From the NCBI GenBank assembly GCA_050010595.1, contig JBEKKS010000004.1, positions 115,718-179,717 on the forward strand: a stretch of 64,000 bases of DNA, given 5' to 3'. This DNA comes from Palsa-513 sp050010595 (GTDB lineage: Bacteria > Actinomycetota > Thermoleophilia > Solirubrobacterales > Solirubrobacteraceae). How positions within the stretch are numbered: the first letter of the stretch is position 1; each line of letters begins with the position of its first letter. The translations under genes and the position numbers were made by a program. Positions 1 through 8,874 of this stretch are shown in pieces. The notes beneath the pieces are model-generated. The model was not told where the DNA came from, did not search any database, and saw only the letters and a program-made list of their open reading frames with translations.

Positions 1-281
1 AGGGCATCCTCCTGATCGCGATCCTGTCGTTGGGGCTGGGCGAGGGCCTCCAGCGCGTCAATGGCGTCAAGAACCTGCTCGCCGGGCTTGCCAATCTCGT
101 CTCGGGGATCGTCTTCGCGTTCGCGGCGCCGCACGTCGACTGGACGGCAGCCGGGCTGCTCGCGGTCGGCTCGATCAGCGGCGGCATCCTCGGAGCGCGC
201 TACGGGCGCCGGCTCGAGCCGAACGCGCTGCGCGCGCTGATCGTCGTGGTTGGAGTCGTCGCGGTGGTGCGACTGGTCTGA
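1..281 (+). CDS. TauE/SafE (TSUP) family membrane exporter, C-terminal part
   Basis: The gene begins before the window; about 93 codons are visible, readable in frame from base 3. The visible part is hydrophobic and carries NGVKNLLAGLANL and the glycine-rich GSISGGILGARYG, which I recognise from the second half of TauE/SafE (sulfite exporter) family permeases, ending in a last hydrophobic helix. The family moves small anions or organosulfur compounds across the cytoplasmic membrane; the substrate here cannot be told. It ends 3 bases before the stop of the convergent E2 gene, so both share a very short 3' junction. Confidence 0.75.
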   Translation, partial: GILLIAILSLGLGEGLQRVNGVKNLLAGLANLVSGIVFAFAAPHVDWTAAGLLAVGSISGGILGARYGRRLEPNALRALIVVVGVVAVVRLV

Positions 282-284
282 GCG

Positions 285-1418
285 CTAGGCGCTGCCCCAG
301 GACTCGAGGCGGGTGCGCAGGGCGCCGAGGAAGCGGGCAGCAATCGCGCCGTCGAGCGCGCGGTGATCCCAGGAGAGCCCGAGGATGCAGATCGGGCGAA
401 TCGCGACCTCGTCCTCGACCGCGACTGGGCGCCTGACGATCGCCTCCACGTCGAGGATCGCGACCTGCGGCTGGCTGATCACCGGGGTCGCCATCACCGT
501 GCCGAACTGACCCGGGTTCGTGATCGTGAACGTTCCGTCGGCGAGCTCGTCGGGCGCGAGCTCACCGGCGCGGGCGCGCTGCGCGAGGTCGCGGATCGCG
601 CTCGAGAGCTCGAGTACCGAAAGGCGCTCCGCCGCCGGAACGACGGGAACGATCAGGCCGCCCTCGATCGCGACGGCGATGCCGAGATTGACGGTCTCGT
701 GGCGCACGAAGCGCTCGCCGTCGAGCCAGGCGTTGAGGTCCGGGTACTCGACGAGCGTCTGGAGCGTCGCCTTGGCGACGATCGGCAGGGCGGTCGTGCC
801 GATCTCCATGCGGGTCCGCTCGATCGCCGAGAAGTCGATCTCGATCCAGGACGTGACGGTCGCGGCTGTGTCGAGCGAGCGCTTCATGTGGGCGCCGATC
901 GAGCGACGCATGTGCGTCAGTGCGACCGGGGCCGGCGGCTCGTAGCGCGCCGCGACCTTGTCCACGTCGGCGGCGTCGATCACATCCTGCTTGCGGACCC
1001 GACCGCCTGCACCGGTTCCCTTCACCGTCGCGAGCTCGACGCCGAGATCCTGTGCCAGCCGGGCGACGACCGGGGAGACGGTCGCGCTGTCGCCGGCCGG
1101 CGAGCGCACCCCGAAGGCCGCGTCGAGGACCGTCGCTTGCTGCGCGGCGATCGCATCGGCGCGCGCCTGATCGGTGAGCACCACCGCGATCACGGTTCCG
1201 ACATCGATCGTCTCGCCCTCCTCGACGAGGATCTCGGCGAGCGTGCCGGTCGCCGGTGCGGGCAGCTCGGACTCGATCTTGTCGGTCGCGATGTCGCAGA
1301 TCGGCTCCTCGTAGACGACCGTGTCACCCGGCTGCTTGCGCCAGCGCACGATCGTTCCCTCGACGACCGAGATGCCGAGCGCCGGCAGCAGCACCTCGAC
1401 GCGTGTGTCAGTAGGCAA
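285..1418 (-). CDS. 2-oxoacid dehydrogenase dihydrolipoyl acyltransferase (E2)
   Basis: E2 component of a pyruvate or branched-chain 2-oxoacid dehydrogenase, transferring the acyl group from lipoyl-lysine to CoA. In order: one lipoyl domain with the modified lysine in ATDKIESEL, a peripheral-subunit binding domain (VSPVVARLAQDLGVE, GTGAGGRVRKQDV), then the acyltransferase core ending in DHRALDG with the catalytic His and Asp. The open frame runs further upstream but there overlaps E1-beta and reads as low-complexity Ser/Arg. I therefore place the start at TTG 1418, preceded by AGGAG and overlapping the E1-beta stop by 11 bases (377 aa). It is the last gene of the E1a-E1b-E2 operon. No E3 (lipoamide dehydrogenase) is nearby. 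The specificity is not decidable from sequence alone. Confidence 0.88.
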   Translation of the reverse strand: MPTDTRVEVLLPALGISVVEGTIVRWRKQPGDTVVYEEPICDIATDKIESELPAPATGTLAEILVEEGETIDVGTVIAVVLTDQARADAIAAQQATVLDAAFGVRSPAGDSATVSPVVARLAQDLGVELATVKGTGAGGRVRKQDVIDAADVDKVAARYEPPAPVALTHMRRSIGAHMKRSLDTAATVTSWIEIDFSAIERTRMEIGTTALPIVAKATLQTLVEYPDLNAWLDGERFVRHETVNLGIAVAIEGGLIVPVVPAAERLSVLELSSAIRDLAQRARAGELAPDELADGTFTITNPGQFGTVMATPVISQPQVAILDVEAIVRRPVAVEDEVAIRPICILGLSWDHRALDGAIAARFLGALRTRLESWGSA

Positions 1419-2370
1419 GGAGCTCCTCGCAGGCCGCGCGGATACGCTCGACGCTCGGCAGGACGGCGCGCTCGAGCTCGGGCGCGAACGGGATCGGCAC
1501 GTCGGGCGTCGCGACCCGGATGATCGGCCCGTCGAGATGCTCGAAAGCACGCTCGGCGATCAGCGACGAGACCTGGGCACCGATCGCACACGTGTAGTTG
1601 GCCTCATCCACGATCACCACCTTCGAGCAGTCGCGCGCCGCGGCGAGGATCGCCTCCTCGTCGAGCGGCTCGAGCGAGCGCAGGTCGAGCAGGCGGATGC
1701 TCGCGCCGTCGAGCTGCTCGATCGCTGCCAACGCCGCGTGCACCATCGCGCCGTAGGCGATCACCACGAGATCGTCGCCGTCGCGCACGGTGCGCGCCTC
1801 GAACGGCGTCTCATATGAGCCCTCCGGTACCTCGCCGCGGACGCGTCTGTAGAGGCCCTTGTGCTCCATGAAGATCACCGGGTTCGGGTCGGCGATCGCC
1901 GCGAGCAGCAGTCCCTTCGCATCCTCCGCGGTCGACGGCGCAACCACCTTCAGCCCGGGCGCATGGGCAAACCACGCCTCGGGATTGGCCGAATGGTAAG
2001 GACCTCCCGACACACCGCCGCCGCTCGGCAGGCGGATCACGATCGGCGCCGCAAGATCGAGGCGGTAATGCAGCTTGCCGGCGACGTTGACGATCTGATC
2101 GAAGCCGCAGGCGACGAAGTCGGCGAACTGCATCTCGCAGACCGGGCGCATGCCGACGATCGCCGCGCCGACGGCACCACCGACGATCGCCTCCTCGGAG
2201 ATCGGCGTGTCGATCACGCGGTTCGGACCGAACTCCTCGAACAGCCCGGCAGTCACCTTGAACGCCCCGCCCATCACGCCGATGTCCTCGCCGAGGAGGA
2301 AGACGCGCTCGTCGTCGCGCAGCGCGGTGCGCAGCGCATCGCCGATCGCCTCGAGATAGGTCAGCTGCAA
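1408..2370 (-). CDS. 2-oxoacid dehydrogenase E1 component, beta subunit
   Basis: Beta subunit of the thiamine-diphosphate-dependent E1 decarboxylase (320 aa, usual length about 325). It opens with TYLEAIGDALRTAL and LLGEDIG, and carries DTPISEEAIVGGAVGAA and MQFADF, all family hallmarks, followed by the C-terminal transketolase-like domain (VVIVDEANYTCAIGAQV). The start is TTG at 2370, which overlaps the E1-alpha stop by 10 bases; GGAGCGGG lies just upstream. The tight overlaps on both sides imply translational coupling with E1-alpha and E2 and equal subunit output. Pyruvate and branched-chain enzymes look alike at this level, so the substrate is left open. Confidence 0.9.
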   Translation of the reverse strand: MQLTYLEAIGDALRTALRDDERVFLLGEDIGVMGGAFKVTAGLFEEFGPNRVIDTPISEEAIVGGAVGAAIVGMRPVCEMQFADFVACGFDQIVNVAGKLHYRLDLAAPIVIRLPSGGGVSGGPYHSANPEAWFAHAPGLKVVAPSTAEDAKGLLLAAIADPNPVIFMEHKGLYRRVRGEVPEGSYETPFEARTVRDGDDLVVIAYGAMVHAALAAIEQLDGASIRLLDLRSLEPLDEEAILAAARDCSKVVIVDEANYTCAIGAQVSSLIAERAFEHLDGPIIRVATPDVPIPFAPELERAVLPSVERIRAACEELLAY

Positions 2371-3410
2371 AACCCGCTCCAGTGCGCCACGCCGGGCCCG
2401 AGCGGCACCGGCTCGCCGGTCGCGTAGACACCGGTGGTCGCACTCGCCGGGTCCGGCGCGGGCATCGCGAGCGCCGCCTGCGCAGCGCTCGCGACCTCGG
2501 CGGTAAGCGCCGCCTCGATCGCCGCTACATCGACCCCGAGCTCGACGAGGCGCGCGCGCTGGATGTCGAGCGGATCGCGCTTGGCCCAGGACGCGAGGAG
2601 CTCGGGCGGGACGTAGCGCGTATCGTCGTGCGCGCCGTGGCCGTGCATGCGCATCGTGCGCGCCGCGATCAGCGTCGGCCCGCCGCCGCGCAGGGCGCGC
2701 TCACGGGCCTGGCGCGTGACCTCGAAGACGGCCTCGACGTCGTTGCCATCGACGCTCTCGCCATAGATCCCGTAGGCGGCGGCGCGCTCGAGCGGGTCGA
2801 CCTTGAACTGGGCCGTGCTCGGCGTCGAGTAGGCGAAGCCGTTGTGCTCGAGCACCATGATCAGCGGGACGCTCTGGACGGCGGCGAAGTTGACCGCTTC
2901 GTGCCAGTCGCCGACGGACGTCGCGCCGTCGCCGAAGAAAGCGAGCGAGCAGCGGCGCTCGTCGCGCAACTTGAACGCGAGCGCCATGCCAACCGCGACC
3001 GCGAGCATGTCTGAGAGCATCGAGGTCATCCCGACCACGCCGCGTGATGCCTCACCAAGATGGACATTGCCGTCGCGGCCGCGGCCGACGCCCTCGGCGC
3101 GCCCGAGGTAGTGGGCGAGGATCGCAAGCGGCGTCGTACCGCGGACGAGGTGCGCGCCCATGTCGCGGATCAGCGGGCAGACGGTGTCCGCCGGGCCGAG
3201 CGCAAACGCCGCGCCGACGCAGGTCGCCTCCTGGCCGCGGCCGTCGTAGAAGGAGCCCGAGACCCTCCCCTGCTTGTAGAGGCTGAGCCCGCGCTCCTCG
3301 ACCGCGCGCTGCAGGGCCATGAAGCGAAACAGGGCGATCCGGTCCGAGAGCTCCAGCTGGGGCGCCACGCCGGCGATACCTGTGATCTCGGTCTCGTGCA
3401 GAGTGCTCAC
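2361..3410 (-). CDS. 2-oxoacid dehydrogenase E1 component, alpha subunit
   Basis: Alpha subunit of the E1 decarboxylase (349 aa). It shows the thiamine-diphosphate motif starting at FFGDGATSVGDWHEA and ending near EHNGFAYSTP, with the phosphorylation-loop equivalent HGHGAHDDTRYVP. YDGRGQEATCVGAAFAL fits the family's usual GQEA segment. It is the first gene of the operon and starts with GTG at 3410, 21 bases after the fbiC stop on the same strand. A TACGAT hexamer in that gap could start transcription just ahead of the gene, though read-through from fbiC is equally possible. I cannot separate pyruvate from branched-chain 2-oxoacid specificity. Confidence 0.9.
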   Translation of the reverse strand: MSTLHETEITGIAGVAPQLELSDRIALFRFMALQRAVEERGLSLYKQGRVSGSFYDGRGQEATCVGAAFALGPADTVCPLIRDMGAHLVRGTTPLAILAHYLGRAEGVGRGRDGNVHLGEASRGVVGMTSMLSDMLAVAVGMALAFKLRDERRCSLAFFGDGATSVGDWHEAVNFAAVQSVPLIMVLEHNGFAYSTPSTAQFKVDPLERAAAYGIYGESVDGNDVEAVFEVTRQARERALRGGGPTLIAARTMRMHGHGAHDDTRYVPPELLASWAKRDPLDIQRARLVELGVDVAAIEAALTAEVASAAQAALAMPAPDPASATTGVYATGEPVPLGPGVAHWSGFCS

Positions 3411-3421
3411 GAACGCGGGCG

Positions 3422-3427
3422 ATCGTA
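3422..3427 (-). promoter_or_regulatory. Possible -10 box for the E1a-E1b-E2 operon
   Basis: TACGAT lies in the 21-base gap between fbiC and E1-alpha and ends 11 bases before the GTG start. It fits the TAnnnT pattern seen ahead of many genes in this window. No -35 is evident, so the call is tentative. Confidence 0.3.
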
Positions 3428-3431
3428 GCGC

Positions 3432-5684
3432 TCAGACCGCCGCAAACGGCGAGCGATCGAGCTCGTAGACGCGACGGATCGCGTAGAGCGTGGTGCGCTC
3501 GGCGGCCGGGCGCCCGGCGCGGTGGGCGGCGCCGACGAGGTCGCGCGGGTCTAGCTTCACGCCGTGATAGGAGCCCGCCATGCGGCTGATCGACTCCTCC
3601 ATCAGCGTTCCGCCGAGGTCGTTTACGCCCCAGCGCAGCGACTCCGTCGCGGCATCGAGGCCCATCTTGACCCAGGAGCTCTGGAGGTTGCGGATCGAGC
3701 GGCCGAGCGCGAGACGAAAGACGGCGGTGTGCTTGAGCTTCTCCTGCGTCGAGAGCTCCTCCACGCCATGCGTGCGCCCGAGCAACGTCTGAAACGGAAT
3801 GAACGAGAGCGGCACGAACTCGGTGAAGCCGCCGGTGCGCTGCGCGAGCTCGCGCACGACGCGCATGTGCTCCGCCAGCTCCCAGGGCTCCTCGATGTGG
3901 CCGAACATCACCGTCGCAGTCGAGCGCAGGCCGATCGAGTGCGCTGCCTCGATGATCTCGACCCAGCGCGCGACGGGCAGCTTGTTCGGCGAGATCCGCT
4001 CGCGCACGCCGTCGTCGAGCACCTCGGCAGCAGTCCCCGGGACCGAGTCGAGACCGGCGGCGCGCAGACGCTCGAGCACCTCGACCGGCGGCAGGCCGGA
4101 GACGTCGCACATATGCGCGATCTCCATCGGCGAGTAGGCGTGAACGTGGACCGCCGCGGTCTCCTTGATCACGCGCAGCCACTGCTCGTAGTCCTCGAGC
4201 GTCCAGTCGGGATGAATGCCCGACTGCATGCAGATCTCGGTCGCACCGAAGTCAACGGCTTCGCGCACCTTGACCTCGAGCGCCGCCCGGTCATGCTCGT
4301 AGGCGTCCGGCGAGCGGCGGCTCTGGCCGAAGCCGCAGAAAGCGCAGCCGACGGTGCAGATGTTCGAGACGTTGATGTTGCGGCAGACGACGAACGTGAC
4401 GGTCTCGCCGGCGAGCTCGCAGCGCAGCTCGTCGGCAGCCTGGCGAATGTCCTCGATCGCCTCCGGGCGCGTCTCGGCAAACAGGGCGGTCAACTCCGGC
4501 TCCTCGAGCAGTCCGCCCGCACGACCCTTGCAGACCGCACCAGAGACAAGGTCGCGGCGAATCGCCCGGTCGGAGCGTCGCCCGCTGCCGCGGCGCGGGA
4601 TGAACGACCAGTAGCGGGCCTTGATCACGTCGAGGACGGCCTGGGACTGCCACTCGGGGTCGATGAAGTCGGAGTAGACGCAGAGGCGCTCGGTCAAGGC
4701 GACGGCGTCGCGCTGAAGCGTGCGGCGCACCTGATGGGGCGAGGGGAACGGGTGCTCGGGAGAGATGTGATCGCCGTTGGCGGAGAGGCCGCCGAGGTCG
4801 GTGGCGCCGGCACGAACGAGCTCGGGCCACCAGTCGGAGAGGTTCGGCGGAACCTGGATGCCGACCCCCGGGAGCAGCTCGCGCGTGGCGGCGACGAGCT
4901 CCGCCAGGTCCGCGATCGAGACCTCGCAAGCCCAATCGGGGAGCGGCAGGCTCGGGTGGCGGCCGATGCCGGTGCGCCAGTAGCTCTCCGCCGCCGCAGT
5001 CGCGAGCTGCGCAGGCTCCTCGCCGTAGTAGCGGCGGTGGGGAACGAAGTTCTGCAGGATCAGCTCCTGGATGTGGCCGTGCTCGCGGTGCAGCTCGGCG
5101 AGCTGCTCGAGCGCGGCGATGCGGTCGGCCGGTGTCTCGCCGATCCCCACGAGGATCCCGCTCGTAAACGGGATCCGCAGCTCACCGGCATCGCGGATCG
5201 TCTGCAGCCGGAGTTGTGGATCCTTCGTCGGGGAGCCGGCGTGCGCCGCCAGATCATCGCGCAGCGACTCGAGCATCAAGCCCTGCGAAGCGGTCACGTC
5301 GCGCAGCCGGGCGAGGTCGCGGCGCGCGAGGGCGCCGAGGTTCGTGTGCGGGAGCAGGCCACGCTCGAGCGCCCGCTCGCAACACCAGACCACGTAGGCG
5401 ACGAAATCCTCGAAGCCGAGCTGCGTGAGCTTCGCCGCGAGCGCCGGATGGTGCGCGGGATCGTCGCCGGTCAGGATCAGGAGCTCCTTGACGTTGCGAT
5501 GGGCGGCATGGTCGAGCAGCGCCAGAACCTCGTCCGGCTCGTGCAGGTGCGCCTTGTGGGTGGCGAAGGCGCAGTACTTGCAGTGCGAGACGCAGGTGCG
5601 TGAGAGCGAGAGCGTCAGGTTGCGCGAGAAGGTGACCCTTCTCGTGGGGCCAGCCGGGGCAGCTGCGTGCTCTGCGTCGGTCAT
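3432..5684 (-). CDS. fbiC: FO synthase, CofG-CofH fusion
   Basis: Makes 7,8-didemethyl-8-hydroxy-5-deazariboflavin (FO), the chromophore of coenzyme F420, from tyrosine and a ribityl-diaminouracil. The 750-aa protein fuses two radical SAM enzymes, as in actinomycetes. The CofG half carries CVSHCKYC (Cys31, 35, 38). The CofH half carries CTVGCAFC (Cys443, 447, 450). Each triad binds a 4Fe-4S cluster for SAM cleavage. The C-terminal MAGSYHGVKLDPRDL region is typical of CofH. The ATG start overlaps the flavin reductase stop by 4 bases, so the two are coupled. This shows the organism makes F420; no other F420 gene is in the window. Confidence 0.95.
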   Translation of the reverse strand: MTDAEHAAAPAGPTRRVTFSRNLTLSLSRTCVSHCKYCAFATHKAHLHEPDEVLALLDHAAHRNVKELLILTGDDPAHHPALAAKLTQLGFEDFVAYVVWCCERALERGLLPHTNLGALARRDLARLRDVTASQGLMLESLRDDLAAHAGSPTKDPQLRLQTIRDAGELRIPFTSGILVGIGETPADRIAALEQLAELHREHGHIQELILQNFVPHRRYYGEEPAQLATAAAESYWRTGIGRHPSLPLPDWACEVSIADLAELVAATRELLPGVGIQVPPNLSDWWPELVRAGATDLGGLSANGDHISPEHPFPSPHQVRRTLQRDAVALTERLCVYSDFIDPEWQSQAVLDVIKARYWSFIPRRGSGRRSDRAIRRDLVSGAVCKGRAGGLLEEPELTALFAETRPEAIEDIRQAADELRCELAGETVTFVVCRNINVSNICTVGCAFCGFGQSRRSPDAYEHDRAALEVKVREAVDFGATEICMQSGIHPDWTLEDYEQWLRVIKETAAVHVHAYSPMEIAHMCDVSGLPPVEVLERLRAAGLDSVPGTAAEVLDDGVRERISPNKLPVARWVEIIEAAHSIGLRSTATVMFGHIEEPWELAEHMRVVRELAQRTGGFTEFVPLSFIPFQTLLGRTHGVEELSTQEKLKHTAVFRLALGRSIRNLQSSWVKMGLDAATESLRWGVNDLGGTLMEESISRMAGSYHGVKLDPRDLVGAAHRAGRPAAERTTLYAIRRVYELDRSPFAAV

Positions 5685-6214
5685 GTCTCGCGATCCCCTG
5701 GCGAGGCCGCCCGTCGGGGCTCGCCGCTGAAGTAACCGTAGCGACCGCGGAAGAACACCAAGGGCTCGACGTCGTCATCGCTCGCCTCGAGCCGGAGGAC
5801 CGCGCCGACGACGATCAGATGGTCGCCGGCCTCGTAGACGGCGTCCGGCGTGCACTCGATCCACGCGACGGCGTCGTCAAGCGCCGGGCCGGCCTGGCGC
5901 TCGTGCCAGGCGACGCCGGCGAAGCGGTCGACGCCGCGCTGCGAGAAGCGACGGGACATCTCCTCCTGGTGGGCGGCGAAGATGTTCACGCAGAACGCGC
6001 CCGTCGGTTCGATCTTCGGCCATGTCGTCGAGTCCTTCGCCGGGCAGAAGAGGATCAGCGGCGGATCGAGCGACACGGATGTGACCGAGTTGCTCGACAT
6101 ACCCACCGGCCCGCCGGAGTCGTACGCGGTGACGACCGTCACGCCGGTTGGGAGGTAGCCGAGGACGTGGCGAAAGCGCTCGCCGTCGATCTGCGGGCCG
6201 CTGTCGCGCACCAT
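5681..6214 (-). CDS. Flavin reductase-like, FMN-binding split-barrel protein
   Basis: 177 aa, the usual size for flavin reductase-like oxidoreductases. LGYLPTGVTVVTA near the N-terminus, MSSNSVTSVSLDPPLILFC and FCVNIFAAHQEEMSRRF match the flavin-binding core of this family, and the C-terminal GDHLIVVGAVLRL and PLVFFRGRYGYF complete it. Such proteins reduce free FMN/FAD with NAD(P)H, usually for a partner monooxygenase. Here the only partner is fbiC, translated from a 4-base overlap, so a role linked to deazaflavin metabolism is possible but is inference. The start is ATG 6214; a TAACGT hexamer 8 bases upstream suggests a leaderless or near-leaderless message. Confidence 0.85.
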   Translation of the reverse strand: MVRDSGPQIDGERFRHVLGYLPTGVTVVTAYDSGGPVGMSSNSVTSVSLDPPLILFCPAKDSTTWPKIEPTGAFCVNIFAAHQEEMSRRFSQRGVDRFAGVAWHERQAGPALDDAVAWIECTPDAVYEAGDHLIVVGAVLRLEASDDDVEPLVFFRGRYGYFSGEPRRAASPGDRET

Positions 6215-6222
6215 TGCGAATG

Positions 6223-6228
6223 ACGTTA
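6223..6228 (-). promoter_or_regulatory. -10 box TAACGT, probable leaderless start of flavin reductase-fbiC
   Basis: TAACGT ends 8 bases before ATG 6214, placing the transcription start at or within a base or two of the start codon. No Shine-Dalgarno sequence is visible in between. Confidence 0.45.
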
Positions 6229-6257
6229 CCCCACGGCGTGGCCCGGCTCGTGGACTC

Positions 6258-7862
6258 TCAACGCACAGGGTGGAGGTACTCGTAATAGGTGACCGGCACG
6301 GCGTACGCGGCGTAGCCGGCGATATCGGAGCGCGTCACGTTCTGCGTCGGCAGCTCGAACAGGTTGATCCAGGGCGAGTTGGCGTCGACCAGTGCAACGA
6401 TCCGCGTCAGCAGTCCGGTCGTGGGGGTGCTCGCGGGCGTCGTCGCGAGCTTGCGCAAGAGCGCCTCGAGCGCAGGGTCGTCGAAGCCGAAGGCCGCAGC
6501 CGGACTCGCCGGGTCGAGCGTCGTGCTGTAGTCGGTGAGCAGCGCGAACGGCGCCCCGCCGATTGACGGCGCAATGTCCTCGATCAACGAAGTCAGCTGG
6601 TGCGAGGCAGCGAGCGCGAGCGTCTGGTCGTCGTCGTAGCCGACCTGCGGCTCGAGCGTGATGCCGATCAGGGCCAGCTGGTGGGTGAGCAGGTAGAGCT
6701 CCTCTCCCTGGTTGCCATCGCCAAGGTCGAACGGCACCGAGACCTTCAGCGTGAAGCCGTGCCGGTAGCCCGCGGCGGCGAGCAGCGCCCGCGCGGCGGC
6801 GAGATCGTAGCCGGCGGGCTGAACCTGGCCGTAGGCGCGCGGCAGCGCGAGCACGTCAGGCGTTGCGTAGCCACCCCAGGTCTGGCCCGCAAGGTCCGCG
6901 CGGTCGACCGCGAGGCTGATCGCCGCCCGCACTGCCGGCTTGCGCAAGGGCCCCTGGGTGACGTTGAGCAGCCAGGACTCGACCGCAGGTCCGTTCTGGA
7001 GGATGCCGGCGTGGACGTGGCTAGCCCAGCCGAACTGGGTCGCGCTCGTGAAGTCGTCCCATGCCAGACCGCTCGTGTGATCAACGGTTCCCGCGAGCAC
7101 CGCGTTGAGCCGGTCACCGGAATCCGACATCTGCTCGATCTTCACCTTGCGGTAGTACGGATGCACCCACGAGTAGGGGTTGGCAAGCAGGACGATCTGC
7201 TGGCTCTGCTGGAACAGCGCAACGTAGTAGGCAGCGAAGGTCGCCGAATTGGTCTCACCCCACTGCTCAGCCCATGGATCGCTCGGCGTGGCGTGGGCGC
7301 GCAGCAGCTGGCGGTCGTAGATCCCGGCGCCGTACCAGGAGAGCACGCCGAGCAGGAACGGGCTCGGCGCCGTCACGTTGATCCGCACCGCGTATGCACC
7401 GAGAACCGTGACCGGGTTGGCACGGTCGATGTGGGCTAGTGAAAAGAGGTACGGCGCGGCTGGTGAGATCGCGAGGTCGCGATCGATGCTCCAGGCCACG
7501 TCGGCGGCGGTGAAAGGGTCGCCCGTGGGACCACGCACGCCGTGGCGCAACTGGAAGGTCGCGTCACCGTCGGGCGCGATCCGCCACGAGGTCGCGAGGT
7601 AAGGGACGACTGCATCCGCCGGCGGGAGCTGCGCGTTCGGGCCGGGCGCGACGCCGCGCGGACGGACGAGCTCGCTCGACCAGCTCGGCACGATCGCAGC
7701 CGCAGCGGGACCCGGGGTCGCCGACACGTCCAGATCGCCGGGCAGCGCCGCGACCGCATCGATGAACGTGCGACTACGCGGGATCGAAGCGCCGGCGGCA
7801 TGCGACGCGCCGCACCCGGCGAGCAGGAGCATCGCGACCAGGACGCCGGCGCACGCGCGCAC
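6258..7862 (-). CDS. Peptide/nickel-type ABC transporter substrate-binding lipoprotein
   Basis: 534-aa family 5 extracellular solute-binding protein (OppA/DppA-like). A signal peptide with lipobox LLAGC at residues 12-16 indicates membrane anchoring outside the cell. Body motifs include LATSWRIAPDGDATFQLRHG, FTAADVAWSIDR and RAAISLAVDRADLA, typical of the family, with a hinge region to residue 534. It starts at GTG 7862, 13 bases after the aquaporin stop, so it is probably co-transcribed with aquaporin. No permease or ATPase gene accompanies it, so it either feeds a transporter coded elsewhere or acts alone. The ligand is unknown. Confidence 0.85.
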   Translation of the reverse strand: MRACAGVLVAMLLLAGCGASHAAGASIPRSRTFIDAVAALPGDLDVSATPGPAAAAIVPSWSSELVRPRGVAPGPNAQLPPADAVVPYLATSWRIAPDGDATFQLRHGVRGPTGDPFTAADVAWSIDRDLAISPAAPYLFSLAHIDRANPVTVLGAYAVRINVTAPSPFLLGVLSWYGAGIYDRQLLRAHATPSDPWAEQWGETNSATFAAYYVALFQQSQQIVLLANPYSWVHPYYRKVKIEQMSDSGDRLNAVLAGTVDHTSGLAWDDFTSATQFGWASHVHAGILQNGPAVESWLLNVTQGPLRKPAVRAAISLAVDRADLAGQTWGGYATPDVLALPRAYGQVQPAGYDLAAARALLAAAGYRHGFTLKVSVPFDLGDGNQGEELYLLTHQLALIGITLEPQVGYDDDQTLALAASHQLTSLIEDIAPSIGGAPFALLTDYSTTLDPASPAAAFGFDDPALEALLRKLATTPASTPTTGLLTRIVALVDANSPWINLFELPTQNVTRSDIAGYAAYAVPVTYYEYLHPVR

Positions 7863-7875
7863 CGGCGCACGGCGT

Positions 7876-8751
7876 TCAGGGATTCCGGTGCTCAGACCGA
7901 CCCGCCTCGACAGCCTCGAGGCCCTCTCGCATTACGCGCTGGAGCTGGCCCTGCGCGGCGGCAAGGCCGCCCGGATCGCCGCCGGCGCCGCGCAGGATCC
8001 AGGCGATGCCAACCGCGAGCACGCCGCCGACGACCGGGCCCACGAGGTAGGGCCAGAAGTGCACGAAGTCGCCGCGGATCAGGTCTGGGCCGAACGAGCG
8101 CGCAGGGTTCATCGACGCGCCGGTCAGCGGGCTCGACCAGAGCCCCGCGAGCGCGATGTAGCCGCCGACCGCGACCGCCGAGAGCGTGCCCACGTTCTGG
8201 GCCCGCGAGGCTGTGCCGAGGATCGTGCTGACTAGGCCCACCGTGAGGACCGCCTCGATCAGCATCGCCTTCCAATCCGCGACGCCGGGGCCGGGGAGCG
8301 TGGCGCCGACGCCAGCCGCGCTGCCGATCACCTTGTCGACGAACAGGCAGGCGAGTGCCGCCCCGACCAGCTGGACGACGATGTAGCCGGGCACGCGGCG
8401 CCAGGGAAAGTCGCCGCGCAGCGTGAAGCCGATCGTCACCGCGGGGTTTAGGTGCGCACCGGAGACGGCACCCATGAAGAGGATGATCGCCATCACCATG
8501 AGGCCCGGCGCGGTGACCGCGGCCGCACGACTCACAGCGCCATGGCTGGTGGCCGCGACGACCGCACCGCCGGCGCCGACGAGGACGAGCAGGAAGGTGC
8601 CGAAGAGCTCGGAGAAGAGGCGTCGCCATTCGAGCGCGACGTTGTCGAAGTCGAGCGTCGCCGGGAACTCGACCCCGAGCAGCGCCCGGCTGCGCGCCGG
8701 CCGCACCGGCGAGCTCAGCCCGCCACCGTCTTCCTGGCGCCGCGTGCTCAT
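7876..8751 (-). CDS. MIP family aquaporin/glycerol facilitator
   Basis: 291-aa channel with six predicted membrane helices and both pore NPA boxes, in HLNPAVT and SMNPARS. AEALLTV-type helix 4 and the GPVVGGVLAV helix 6 fit the family. A 45-residue hydrophilic N-terminal extension precedes the first helix, and the C-terminus carries about 40 polar residues, so it is longer than E. coli AqpZ (231 aa). Water or small neutral solutes such as glycerol are the likely permeants; I did not resolve the selectivity filter. It is followed by a solute-binding lipoprotein after 13 bases. Confidence 0.9.
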   Translation of the reverse strand: MSTRRQEDGGGLSSPVRPARSRALLGVEFPATLDFDNVALEWRRLFSELFGTFLLVLVGAGGAVVAATSHGAVSRAAAVTAPGLMVMAIILFMGAVSGAHLNPAVTIGFTLRGDFPWRRVPGYIVVQLVGAALACLFVDKVIGSAAGVGATLPGPGVADWKAMLIEAVLTVGLVSTILGTASRAQNVGTLSAVAVGGYIALAGLWSSPLTGASMNPARSFGPDLIRGDFVHFWPYLVGPVVGGVLAVGIAWILRGAGGDPGGLAAAQGQLQRVMREGLEAVEAGRSEHRNP

Positions 8752-8763
8752 CTACCCGAGCCG

Positions 8764-8769
8764 AATCTA
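8764..8769 (-). promoter_or_regulatory. Possible -10 box TAGATT for aquaporin
   Basis: TAGATT ends 12 bases before ATG 8751, leaving a leader of only a few bases. No clear -35 was seen. Confidence 0.35.
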
Positions 8770-8874
8770 GCCGGTCCGCAGGCGGCGTGCGGCGCGAGGC
8801 TTGCGCGCCGACGGCCCGTCGCCAAAGCCCTCAGATGGACGGATGATCGATCTGCAGGCAGTTCCCGTTCGCGT

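Noticed and set aside
3564..5603. 679-codon open frame antisense to fbiC
   Set aside because: Arg/Asp/Glu-rich translation with no recognisable domain; an artefact of GC-rich third positions opposite a clear gene. The same applies to long frames opposite the cyd, PFOR, xfp and gap genes.
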